A stretch of 64,000 nt of DNA from positions 1-64,000 of the forward strand of contig RCNN01000049.1 in NCBI GenBank assembly GCA_003667245.1, written 5' to 3'. The notes beneath the pieces are model-generated. The model saw only the letters and a program-made list of their open reading frames with translations. It made no database searches and had not been told where the DNA came from. Within the stretch, counting starts at the first letter, position 1, and each line of letters starts with the position of its first letter. Of this stretch, positions 11,032-24,500 are shown piece by piece. Both the position numbers and the translations under genes were made by a program. This DNA comes from Heterostelium multicystogenum (taxonomy: Eukaryota; Evosea; Eumycetozoa; Acytosteliales; Acytosteliaceae).

Positions 11032-12939
11032 AGTTTCCAAACAGCGATCAAGAAGAAACTCAATGGTACTCCTGCTAGACAACTCGGTATACTAGTTTCA
11101 AAGAGACCAGATAGATATCCAAATATTCCTATTAAATCTCAGAGGAGCCAAACTATTGGAAGATCACCATCAGCAGATGTTGTTATACACCAATCGATAT
11201 GCTATCATCAATGTAAGTATTCATTTGATAAAGCGTTCAATCATCTAGCTAACTCACTTAGTCATTGTACAATTGAGATTGGGTTGAATGATGGTGGAAA
11301 TATTGAAATCAATGTGGTTGATAAAAGCACAAATGGAACCTACATTGAAGGTAAGAAGATTGGCAAAGATCTATCTAGTTTATTATTGAACAAACAAACA
11401 TTGAGCCTCTATATGTCAAAGAAAGACCCTGGTATGTCATTGATTCAAAGTTGATACAATGATTGATGGACTCATCACTACCACCAAAATGTAGATAAGA
11501 ATGTTGAATATGAATATCAAGAGTACATGGATAGTATTTTTGATTTAGAATCCGAATCATTGAAGAATGTCTTTCTTGCTGATATCAAAGAGATATGTCA
11601 TGCCATCAAAGTCAATGATGAGGTCTCTAAGATGTCAAAAGATATGCTAATAGAGGCATACCGCGAAACCAGAGTGAGAAATTACAATTACGAACGATTG
11701 GCGATTTCAATGTCGAACTTTGAAGAAACAAGCGAAACCGCAACAACAACTCTGCCACCTCATATCATCTGGAGAATATTTAAATACTGTTGGTATCAAC
11801 CATTTATGGGTGAATTTTATTCACGTAGACCTTATAATTCTTGGAAGCTGTCTCTATCGCTACTGTCCAAAGAGTACTTTTACTTGGTTAGCCATGAGCT
11901 ATTCAATTCTATATCATTGATAAACTCCAACTATTTTTATTCCAAACCGATTATTCGCTTCTACCCCAAGCTAATACATCCTTGTAACCTGTTCACTAAG
12001 ATACGCAAGCTTGAGGTAGATGACAATGTATTTCAGGACCTTGTCAACATTAAAAAGTTATCGAGCTCTGTGCATGAGATTCCAATCTTCAAAAATTTGG
12101 AGGTTCTTATTTTGCACCAGAAGGGAGGACAACAGATAGACTTACCTGATGATCTCGTTTATGGAAACAATAAAAAATATGATGGATATAATGAAGAGTT
12201 TGTCACTATGCCAAATATTAGAAAACTAAAGGTCTATAACAGTGAAAGGAATTATAGGTTTTTGGACTCATTCAGCTTCCCCGAACTGAGAAAGCTTGAT
12301 CTCATGGGCGATTTGGCACATTCTTACTTAACACCATTCCCACCGATGTTCTCCTACTTAAGTCAATTCTGCTCCTCGTTGGAAGAAATGAAAGGATTCT
12401 ATCACTATGGATATCGAATATATGATAATGGAAGGAAGGACATGCCAGAAGTCGAACCAATTCCAGATCCATCAACTCCCCCAAATAATACCTCTGGATA
12501 TTGTTCCTACAGTACCCTATATCGTGGAAAAACAAGGACAAGATTTCTCTCTGTGCCAAAGACATTTTTTTAACGATTGCAAAAAAGAGGAATTCCAATT
12601 GCCAGACACTGTACGTGAGATAGAAATCATGGAGATACTCAATATAAATCAGTTAACCAGTATTCTCAAAGTAATAGAGGATCCAACATTCAAGTATCTC
12701 GTCGTATACTTCCCAAAGTTGGATGGTATCAAGCATATCGAGAACCTACTTAAAAAGACAGGAACCTTCAAGTATTCTTACTATTCAATGAAACCAATCT
12801 CCTCCATTCGTTTCCTGCGTACAAGATGTACCTTCTAAATACCAAATTTAAAGAAGTACCAGATGAAAATTACTACGCCGAAAAAAATGAAATAATGAGT
12901 GATGTCAAAGCAACTGAATCTGAAGAAACTAATGCTTAA
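10841..12939 (+). CDS. FHA domain plus F-box-like protein with a histone H3-like N-terminus
   Basis: Exon 1 (10841-10852) encodes MART. After a GTATGT...TAG intron (10853-10911) exon 2 begins KQTARKS, so the protein starts MARTKQTARKS, identical to histone H3 through S10. A Lys-rich linker follows, interrupted by one TAG at 11029-11031. Next is an FHA domain (about 11145-11425): TIGRSPSADVVI, a long loop, SHCTIEI, then DKSTNGTYIEGKKIG, most like Chk2-type phosphothreonine-binding FHA domains. An intron at 11432-11494 joins the frame to an acidic helix and an F-box-like segment (LPPHIIWRIFKYCW...LSLLSKEYFYLVS, about 11755-11900). An LRR-like C-terminal half follows. Frameshifts near 12482 (CCCCC) and near 12813 must be crossed to reach the natural-looking end at 12939 (ESEETNA stop). 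Inferred role: a phospho-dependent ubiquitin-ligase adaptor. Alternative: splicing from 10852 to 11032 removes the H3-like part and the TAG in frame. Confidence 0.7.
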
Positions 12940-13094
12940 GGGCAAGTATTCTTTATAAATACAGTTAATAAAGATGGAAATGAATATTGGAATCTTAGAA
13001 AAAAGGATTGTATTTTCTTTCGGGATCCAAGGAATAAAATCTTGTGAAAAAATCTGTTTTTGAATTTTCACTATTGGTTAGGAAATCATGATTG

Positions 13095-15230
13095 CTATTC
13101 TTTCCTTTGAAAATACAAATACTGGACAGTGTCATATCGATGCTTGGCTAAAGCAGATTGTTTAGCTCGATTAACAGCCAATGGGCTTGGATTTGCATTT
13201 TGGTAGAGATACCTGACTATTCTTATATGCCCCTCCGATGCAGCTTGGTTGATTGCATTATCAGCATCCAATTGGCCAAGCTTGTTCAAGTAGCATAGGT
13301 ATCCGAATTGATTAAAATCCCACTGGATATTTGAAAATTGGATATCACAAATTGGTACTTTCCAATATTCGACTAGATATCTAACGTATGTTATTTTATG
13401 ATTGGCACCAATAGAGTTTATAAAGCTTTTCTTCTCTACTGGTGTTAAGCCATTAATACCACCTATTTTCGTCAATACATAATGAATAAACTCTAATCTT
13501 GGCGGTTGTATTAAATGAAAAATAAGCAAAGGTCGAGCTTTGAAAATATCTCTCCAAATCTTCTGATCACAAATTTTAGTGTCTTTGTTGAACAGACGTT
13601 TAAGATATGTGCCATCTTTACACTTAGTTTCTTCATGAATGTGTTAGTCAAAATATCACCAAAAAATTCGATCATCAGATCTATGACGTCACTTCTCGAA
13701 AATGTCACAGATCCAACTATGAGTCTCTCCAAGTCTATCTGTAATCCTCTCTTCAATAAAAAACGCATCATATCTATATCGACCGGACTTGATATTAACA
13801 TTCGGTCATTTAAATAGGATGTAGCTTCAGAAATATTGTCTAGTATCCACTCAACAACATGAAGATGGTTACAATAAATTGCTTCTTGAAATACCTGGAT
13901 TGAAGGTCTAACCGTTGTGTGCTCCACCAGAAATTTAATTGATTCAAGCAGTCCTTTGGTTGCTGCAATCCTGTATGTTTCCACAGATGGCTCCAAGCCT
14001 AGATTTAATACAAAATACTTCAGAATCTCAAAGGCTTTGGGCATAACTGCACTGTCCAAAAGTTTTGCCACCATTGTTACTGGCTGTGTATTGTTGAGAT
14101 ATTTGATGATTTCAAAGTGACCTCGCTCCACTACAATCTCGAGTGACCTCTTGCAACAAGGAATTCGGGGGTCAATCTCATGCATGTATTTAATGGATAT
14201 CGAGCTGATTATTCTCGGCTGCAGCTGATAGTGCTAGTTTACCAAAATACTGAAGTTTTTTACCACCGATATCAATCATTGCATTTAAATTACCATGTGC
14301 TGCCAATTGTGCTATTACTCTTTTGTTGTATCGTACCTTTTGGTATTTGATAAGGTGATCTAGAAAACCAAATCTGCCATATTCAATTGCAATTTTGAGG
14401 GAACTTTCACCTAGAGATGGATATCCATTCTTTTTCAACAGACTGAAAATTTCAAAGCTACCAAGCTTTATTGCTTCCTCTAATGTTCTGTTATTGTAGC
14501 TGAATTTGAATCCTTTTTGTATTAGCCAATTAATAAGCTCAATATCATTCAAAGCTATCAACTTTGTGGCAGTTTCTCTGGCGCAGTAGACATGCTTCGT
14601 TTCGGTGATCCACTTTCCCAACTCTATATGTTGATTCTGGAATGCAACATCGTTGATATAACTCCATAGATTATAGTCATCACAGTAACGATCTATCTTT
14701 TGTAGAATATCAAGGTATCCATTACGAGCACACTCAAAAAGTGCTTCATCCAAGTTCTGTAGCTGACCAAATGTGGCAAGCAAGTAATCAACAAGATGAA
14801 AATGCTTGTGTTTAATTGCCAGAGAGAGTTCTTCTCCATTGAACAGCTCTCCTACTTCATGCAGGTACTCGAGTATCTCTAGATTACCCTGAACAGCAGC
14901 AACATTTGGGAGAACATAAACATAATTCGAGATGTCATCTTCTTTACTACGTTGAGCAATTACAGCTGAAACAGCCTCTTCTTCTGAAAGCGGCATCGTT
15001 TGCCGCAATAGGCTGGCCTGTCTTTCCTTCTTTCGCTTTTTCAAATCCTTTAATTCTTCCAGGTATCCATAGTACACCAGTTGATACTCGCTCTCAGCGA
15101 GCTGCTTCCATTTCAACAGGTGTGTATCGACACCATAGAGCTGTATCTGAATGGATCCGACATACTGGAACACCAACTTCCGAAGATATATATTATTTAT
15201 AATGGTCTTAAAAAGAATCCATACCAACAA
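13095..15230 (-). CDS. Dictyostelid ankyrin-repeat protein (two frameshifts)
   Basis: About 710 residues in three abutting frames. The start at 15230 gives a hydrophobic N-terminus ending in NNIYLRKLVFQYVG, the usual opening of the large dictyostelid ankyrin/F-box-like family. Imperfect ankyrin repeats of about 33 residues fill the rest, for example NLEILEYLHEVG, HFHLVDYLLATFG, GYLDILQKID, RFGFLDHLIKYQ, HFEIIKYLNN and HIRIVRYLYQNANPS. The frame changes at about 14196 (one extra base in GATATCCATTAAATAC) and near 13520 restore a continuous repeat array, so both are probably sequence errors. The function is unknown; the repeats predict protein-protein binding. The gene is convergent with the FHA/F-box gene, 155 bp away. 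Confidence 0.8.
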
Positions 15231-15446
15231 AAATAATAATATTCAAAATCTTAAGATTTAAACAAAAAAAATAATTGAACATTGTTCTTTCCTTTGGAAA
15301 CTTTTAAGAACAATGTTCCAAAGTCCTTTCTCGGGTAGATCCTTACTTTCTTACTTTCTCTTCAACTATTTACAAATAAATATTTATTAACTTCTTTCTT
15401 TCTTTCTTATGTGTTTGTTGCACACTGCTTTTGTTGATGCTTGGGT

Positions 15447-16867
15447 TTACTGCGACTGTGTTCTACTATTTGTGATGACTGAAAAAATTGAAGTTACATT
15501 TAGTTTGTCATGGTTCTCCACGAATAGGATCATCCACAACATGACTAGAATCAAAAATATTAACATAAAGAGTATTGTTTTTAGTGCTGTATATATCGAT
15601 GATTGATTGTTGCTGTTGCTTGCTAAACTTGATTTGCTTGAATTCTGTTGCGCTAAAAGTTGAGATGATGATGATGTAAATGTGGACTGAGTTGAAGATG
15701 TGTTATTATTGTAATTGTATTGAGATCGAAATAGACTGTTGCTGCTGTTGTAGTTGTAGTTACTGGTTGTTTGTTGATTATGTATATCGTTTATCTTCAT
15801 GACTGACGGATAGAGTGGCTTATACGGGGATGATACTGTGGTTGTGACGTGGTTGTCGCTTGAATAGCTTATGCCCCCATTGCTTTGCTTAAAGGGAGAC
15901 ATCATCGAGTGGTTTAAATGATTGTCCAACAGGTTGGATGAGAAGGAAGTTGATGATCTTCGCACTGGTGAGGTCAGTACTGCTGCTGTCTTAATTGCTG
16001 TCATCGTTGACATTTCACTCTTGTCAAACAGTCTTTCACTTGGCTTTGGTGTTGAGATTGGTGTTTCTGCGGCTGTTGATAGATCCATGTGGTCGTAGCT
16101 GAGATCGACTGATGCCGGCGTGAATACGGGAGAGGGTGTGGTCGACAGCAGTTTAGGTGTATTGACAACTGTAGTTCGTGTGTGTGATGTGTCAAGGATC
16201 GATAGGTTGTTGCTTTCGTACGTGTTCGACGATGACACCTGTAGCTGTATAGTTGGTTGTCCATTAATGATATCCGCCGGCAACGATTCGATGAGAAACT
16301 CTGAGATCGGCGCCATGTCCGTGGCATTTCCATCTACCTCAAGCTCCATATGTGCGCGCGCCATTTCCTCCAATGTAAACTCCTGCTTTCTCTTGATTCT
16401 TCGCTTGGCCAGTTTGTCGTCCAGCATCTCAATGAGACAATACAGGCACGCGACCACCCTTGCAGGATTCTTATTTTCAAAGAGATCCAATGTCTGGAAA
16501 ATAATGGGTACCTTAATGATCTGGCATTGTCGAATGAACTCTGATATATTTTGTATGCGATGATAGAAGAATTTACCCTAGCAAGTCATAGTCGGCCAAC
16601 TATTAATAAAGACAATTATAAATCAAGACAAACTGTCTTAGCAATACCTACAGTTGGATAGACAATCTTTTCAATGGAATTTGGGAAGTACATATTGATG
16701 AGTTTGCACAAGACAGTTCCGTCTGCGACCAACTCTATAATATCCTGACACTGGTTATTAATGGGTTCATCGTTTTGATCAAAACAATCCTTTATCCATT
16801 CTAATATTTTGACTCTTCTTTCCAGATAGATCCTAGCGGCTCGATCTTTTCTTTGTTGTGTGAACAT
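15447..16867 (-). CDS. Calponin-homology (CH) domain protein with a C-terminal membrane anchor
   Basis: Exon 1 is 16867-16652 and exon 2 is 16577-15447, joined in frame across a GTAGGT...TAG intron. Residues about 18-135 form one CH domain of the calponin/transgelin kind: VKILEWIKDCFD, DIIELVADGTVLCKLINMYFP, IQNISEFIRQCQ, IFQTLDLFENKNPARVVACL. A basic segment (KLAKRRIKRKQEF) follows, then about 230 low-complexity Ser/Thr/Asn residues. Near the C-terminus one helix (ILFMLIFLILVMLWMILFV) is followed by about 22 residues. With no signal peptide this is the layout of a tail-anchored protein. I infer that it links actin to the cytosolic face of an ER, nuclear-envelope or other membrane. No frameshift is needed. 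The single CH domain makes stable actin binding uncertain. Confidence 0.8.
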
Positions 16868-17206
16868 CTATAATTAACAATCCTATCTATCCAATACGAC
16901 CAATAATCTCAAATGTGTAATAACTATCTATCTCTGTCAATATAACTATAATTAGTATATGATTAATTCATTCAAAAATGAGAAATTAAGAGATAAGATG
17001 AGAAAATGAATGATTATCATTGATTGATTGAATGATCAGTTGCGCGTCGTGTGTGAACACACATTCAAAAATTTGAATTCAAATTTCTAAAAACTTGGTT
17101 GTTACCAAAATGTAAAAAATAGATAAAATATAGATAGATAAATTGAAATTATTTGTACAAAATATAAAAATATAATTTATTTATTATTTCTATTATTATA
17201 AATTAA
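16868..17206. other. Intergenic spacer, 339 bp
   Basis: Very AT-rich DNA between the CH gene start and the aminotransferase stop. It should contain the CH promoter. There is a GC-richer island near 17040-17065 (TGCGCGTCGTGTGTGAACACAC) with a GTGTG/CACAC inverted pair. No gene is seen. Confidence 0.45.
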
Positions 17207-18995
<1,789 letters not shown>

Positions 18996-19971
18996 CTTTG
19001 TATTTAATATTTGTTGGCGTTCAATGGAATTGTAGAGTGTGTGTTTGGTTTGATGTTTCCAAGTGTGCTGAATAATTTAGTTGATCTTCTTAACATAATA
19101 TTCTAAAGAAAGTAGTATTTATGATTGTGATTTTAATTTATCTAACTTAGTTGAAATTTAAAAAAAATTTGATTTTCAAATTTTTGTGTTTTGCTTTTGA
19201 TGCCTGCTCTTCTTTTGGTTTTTTAGAAAATATGTTTTATTTTGTTTTTGATTTTTTGATTTTTTGACTGTTTATTCCTGGTGAAGAAATAAAATAATAT
19301 CGATAAAACAAAAAAAATGAAAACAAACAAGTATGTGTAAATAATTATTAATATATATAATTTAAAGTTTGTTTGTTTGTAACTTGGACTTGATTATTAT
19401 TTGATTATTATAGATACTTAAATAATCAATATAATAATATGAATAATTAAAGAAACTATTGAGTTAATAAGTAAGAATATGTTTACTTATTAATGAATGA
19501 GTGAATGAATGAATGAATGAATGAAATGAAATGAAATAGTAAGTATTGTATTTATATTGGTAATAAGACAATAATGATGATAATCAGTTTATGTTGAATT
19601 GTTCTTATTCTAAAGAATTCTTTATTTGATACGACTACTACGATTGGAGTGATGGTGATATAATGATAGTATGATAAGTTTGTTGCCTCTACTTGTTGTA
19701 TTTTGAATTGTGACCATTCGATAGGTATGATGTAACCAAAGAAATGGAATGCCAAAAGTCATGCATTAATTTGAAATTTTTTTAAAAAACGTTCGTTGGA
19801 AATTTAATACCAATCTTAAAGTGAAGGTGGGGTTGTTTCAAATAGGAACATATAATTTCCCTGACCCATCCATATTAAAATCATCACTTTCAATTGATGT
19901 TTTTTGGAAAATATCTAAATTTGACTGATTGAAAAATATAATTTTATTGTCAAATGTAGTTTTACAATTTA
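18996..19971. other. Intergenic spacer with simple repeats
   Basis: About 1 kb of AT-rich DNA upstream of the aminotransferase. It contains T-rich tracts (19200-19270) and a GAAT/GAAAT tandem run at about 19497-19537. Two ORFs of about 65 codons lack motifs and look accidental. Confidence 0.45.
19497..19537. repeat. GAAT tetranucleotide repeat grading into GAAAT
   Basis: About seven GAAT units are followed by three GAAAT units. The run is non-coding and shows no sign of being part of a gene. Confidence 0.75.
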
Positions 19972-20106
19972 TTAATATTTCAAGTATTTCTTATACTCTG
20001 TATTTTGAAGTAATCCATCATCATACCTGTACAGCGTGCTAAAAGTTGGATCCAAGGATTCTACAACATCATTCAATATCTTTGCTGTAGTAGTTTGATC
20101 AGTCAT
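19972..20106 (-). CDS. Possible small protein of 44 residues
   Basis: A short ORF starts MTDQTTTAKILNDV at 20106 and ends KKYLKY with TAA at 19972-19974. Its composition is protein-like (balanced acidic, basic and aromatic residues; SLDPTFSTLYRYDD), unlike the Asn/Ile/Lys noise of surrounding spacers. It is flanked by poly-A/T-rich DNA on both sides, as expected for an isolated small gene. No signal peptide or membrane segment is present. I do not recognise the family. It could also be the last exon of a longer minus-strand gene whose upstream exons I cannot identify. Confidence 0.45.
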   Translation of the reverse strand: MTDQTTTAKILNDVVESLDPTFSTLYRYDDGLLQNTEYKKYLKY

Positions 20107-21525
20107 TGTTCTTGGCTCAAGTATCGCTAAGTTTAATTTTTAAATATATTGTTATAAGCATAAATAATAAACAACTAATAACTTATCTATAGTTATATTC
20201 AATCATATGGTAATAATGTGATGATTTAAAAGGTATGCCTAGACTAGTAAAGACCAGGAGACCCCATATTCAAGTAATGATTCTTAAAGATTGATGTTAA
20301 GTTATGGATATCTCCGTGATAATTTCAAGTTGGTTCAGTCATTTTATCAACTGTAGTGTGAAGACTGTCAAAAAAGTACCAAGACCAATTGGAATGATTT
20401 ATGACTAGCAAAAACATCCACTTCTGATCGATCCTCTTTTTAGTTATATACCTAATGAAGTATATGTCATTAACAAATAGTATATGCAGGCTACCTTAAC
20501 AATTCCGAAAAACATGTTTGGGTCGCAGTTATCACACATACTTCACATTTAAAAGTTTTAACTGAAAATTTTTTAGTGAGTTTGGCTATTTTTTTTTTTT
20601 TGTTTTTTTATTTTTTTTCCAATGAATTGTCTTGTCAGGTTATGGTGAAGTGGACTGTCAACATCAACAACAAACAAAATTAACAACATCAAAAAAAAAA
20701 AAAATTTAAAATAAAATAAAATTTTGATTTACTTCAAAAGAAAAAGATCATTTTTGCTATTTACTTTCTATCTTTTTATTAAAAATTACAACCAATTATA
20801 TTTAATTGTATAGATTTTATATAGTTGAAAGCTAAATATATAGATAGTCTAGATAGATATCTTGTTGTTGTTGTTGTAATTTTACCAAAAACATACAAAA
20901 CTAGTCGTATAGTTTTAACAAACATACATTCCTCCTCACATCTCTTTTTCAAATTAAATTTATATTATAAATGTATGTATCTTAATAAAGTAATAATAAT
21001 TCACCATCCAACTTCAAACTTCAAATTCCAATGAATGTTCATAGTAGTAGTGGAAATACCATAGCACTCATCAACTTTAACTTCAACTTTAATCTTCATC
21101 AACTCTATACTCTACTTCTCATCTGTATCATTGAAATACTACTACTACTACTAGTTGTGTTCTAAGAGATATAGACAAGTCAAGCAGTTTAATGATTATA
21201 TAAAGTTGTATGATGATTAATATTATGATAATTTCATTCATTGGTGAAGTTAGAAGTTGTTTGATTTTTTAATTTTTTAAAAAAATTTTAACTACTGCTG
21301 CTGTGGTATATAGTTGACTAATTAATTTTTCTGTTGAACTTTTCTTTACCTATACAATTCTAATACAAGTATTGTCATAGTTTTATTATTATTACAACTA
21401 ACTAGTTAGCTAGTGGATCAGATCACCACCACCACCAACCCAAGAGAATATCGATAATATAATCAAACCCGACTCTTAATAATCGTAATAGTAAATAGTA
21501 ATAGTAACATAGATAGTAGTAGAAA
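20107..21525. promoter_or_regulatory. Upstream region of the clathrin heavy chain gene
   Basis: About 1.4 kb without a supportable gene. Long T and A homopolymers (about 20590-20625 and 20690-20705) and AT-rich tracts resemble dictyostelid promoter DNA. ACTACTACT/AGTAGT repeats near 21137 and 21505 lie just before the clathrin start. No discrete factor site is assigned. Confidence 0.4.
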
Positions 21526-24500
21526 ATGTCCACAAATCTTCCAATTGTTTTCAAAGAGGTCCTCCAGGTATGTAATAAAGCACAGCCAGCTGGGCATATA
21601 TTTATGCCATTGGCAAAGATTGACTTTGGTGGCAAGTCATTACTAACAATGGAGTTTGATTTATAGTTGACTAATCTTGGTATTGGACAACAATCAATTG
21701 GTTTCGCTACCTTGACAATGGAGAGTGAAAAGTATATTTGTATCAGAGAGACTTCACCAGACGAAAATAATAATGTCGTCATCATCGATACAGATAACCC
21801 CTCACAAATCCTCAGAAAACAAATCAAGGCAGATGCAGCCATCATGAATCCAAAAGGAACCAATTCTTGCTTTGAAGGGTAAGTTTCTTATACAAATACA
21901 AAACAAAGCAGCAAATAGCAATGTATATTAATAATTGATTTTATTATTAAAAATTTAAAGTTGGAACATTGGTCCAATTGATTAGCATTGAGCAAAAGAT
22001 GAAATTAAAATCATACCAAATGACAGAGAATCTCGAATTTTGGAAGTGGATTTCACCCAATATTTTGGCATTGGTCACACCAACAGCTGTATATCACTGG
22101 GCAAAGGAAGGTAACAGCGAACCACAAAAAGATGTTCGATCGTCATCCACACCTCCAAAATACACAGATCATCAACTATCGTTCCGATTCCACTCAACAA
22201 TGGTTGGTATTGGTTGCCATCCATCAAAGTCGATGGTCATGTTGCCGGTCGTATCCAGTTGTACTCTGTTGAGAAGTCGATTTCACAATCGATCGAAGGT
22301 CACGCTGCCTGTTTTGCCAACTACATGGCTCCAGGTGCCACCCGTCCATCCATTCTCTTTGCCATTTCCTCGCGTACACCAGCCGCCTCAAAGGTATTGG
22401 TTCTCGAAGTTAGCAAGGGAGACGGTCCAAACTTTGTAAAGAAATCATCTGACGTTTTCTACCCACCAGACGTCGGAGCCAACGACTTCCCAGTTGCCAT
22501 GCAAATCTCTGATAAATACGAGGTTATCTACATGATCACCAAGTTGGGTTACATTCATTTGTTTGATCTCTCAACTGCTTCTCTTATCTACCGTAATCGT
22601 ATCAGTTCAGAGAGCATTTTCGTCACCTCCTTCCAAGAGTCCACCAACGGTATTGTTTGCGTCAATCGTAAGGGTCAAGTCTTGTCTGTTTCCATCGATG
22701 ACAACAACATCATTCCATACATTTGCAACACCCTCAACAACTACGATCTCGCTATTTTCCATGGCCAGCAAGAACAATTTGCCAGGTGCCGAAGGTCTCC
22801 TTCAAGGACAGTTCGAGCGTCTCTTTGCCCAAGGACTCTATAAAGAAGCCGCCAAGGTTGCAGCTGACTCTCCAGGTACCATCTTGCGTAACCTCCAGAC
22901 TATCCAACGTTTCCAATCTGTTCAAGCACCACCCAACGGTCAACCATCACCACTCTTACAATATTTCGGTATGCTCTTGGAAAAGGGTAAGCTCAACAAG
23001 GTTGAGTCACTTGAATTGGTTCGTCCAGTTCTCCAACAAGGAAAGAAGCAGTTCCTCGAGAAATGGTTGACTGATGACAAATTGGAATGCTCTGAACAAC
23101 TTGGTGATGAAGTCCGTCAACATGACCGTAAGTTGGCTTTGTCCATCTACTACCGTTCAGGTTCCTCTGATAAGGCTATTGCTTTGTATGCCGAGGCTGG
23201 TGAATACGATAAGATTATTGCCTACTCAAAGAAGATCAACTACACACCAGACTACATGTTCTTGTTGACTCGTTTGGCACCAATCAACCCACCAGGTGCC
23301 ACCGAGTTTGCTATCAAGTTGGTAAAGGACGAAAATGGTCCATTGGTAGACCCACTTCAAGTTGTAGAGTTGTTCAGCTCAAGAAACATGATTGGTGAGA
23401 CTTCATCCTTCCTCTTCTCCATCCTCACTGAAAATCGTCCACAAGACGCCAACCTCCAAACTAAATTACTCGAGTTGAACTTGATCCATGCTCCACAAAC
23501 TGCCGATCAAATCATGGGTAGCCAAAAATTCACTTACTACAAACCGTGTTCGTATTGGAAACCTTTGCGAGAAGGCTGGTCTTTATCAACGTGCTTTGGA
23601 ACATTACACCGATCTCACCGATATCAAGCGTGTCTTGACTGTTGCCGGTTCAATGGTCAACCAAGAATTCTTGGTTAGCTACTTTGGAACTATCAATGTT
23701 GAGGATCGTATGGAATGTCTTCGTGACTTTTTGCGTACCAATCCAAGACAATACTTGCAATTGGTAGTTGCCGTCGCCATTCGTTACACCGATGACACTG
23801 CAATGACACCAGAGTCTATCATCCAAATGTTCGAGAACTTCCGTCTCTTCGAAGGATTGTATTTATATTTGACACAAATTGTCGTCACTTCCCAATCACC
23901 AGAGGTTCACTTCAAGTACATCGAAGCCGCTGCCAAATCCGGTCAAATCAAGGAGGTCGAGCGTATGTGCCGTGACTCTAACTACTACGACCCAGAAAAG
24001 ACTCGTGATTTCCCTCAAGGAAGCCAAGCTCTCAGATCAATTGCCATTGATTATTGTTTGTGATCGTTACCAATTCATTGCCGATCTCACCAGCTACCTC
24101 TACAAAAACAACTTGAACAAGTAACATCGAAGTCTACGTTCAAAAGATTAACCCATCAAACACTCCATTGGTTGTTGGTGCCTTGTTGGACCTCGACTGT
24201 CAAGAAGACTACTTGCGTAATTTGATTGCCAGTGTAAGAAACAACTGCCCAGCCGACACTCTCGTCGAGCAAGTTGAGAAGCGTAACCGTTTGAAGTTGC
24301 TACTCCCATGGTTAGAAGCCAGAGTTAGCGAGAACAACATTGAACCAGCCGTTCACAACGCTTTGGCTAAGGTATACATTGACAGCAACAAGAATCCAGA
24401 AGCTTTCTTGATCCACGATCAATTCTATGACAGCAAGGTTGTCGGTAAATACTGTGAGAAGCGTGATCCATACTTGTCATTCGTCGCTTACAAGCGTGGT

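Noticed and set aside
11212..11260. GTAAGT...CTTAG intron inside the FHA domain
   Set aside because: Removing the 49 bp shifts the frame, whereas reading through gives a continuous Chk2-like FHA loop and the SHC motif.
13511..13817. Plus-strand ORFs opposite the ankyrin gene
   Set aside because: Shadow frames of a clearly coding minus strand; no independent motifs.
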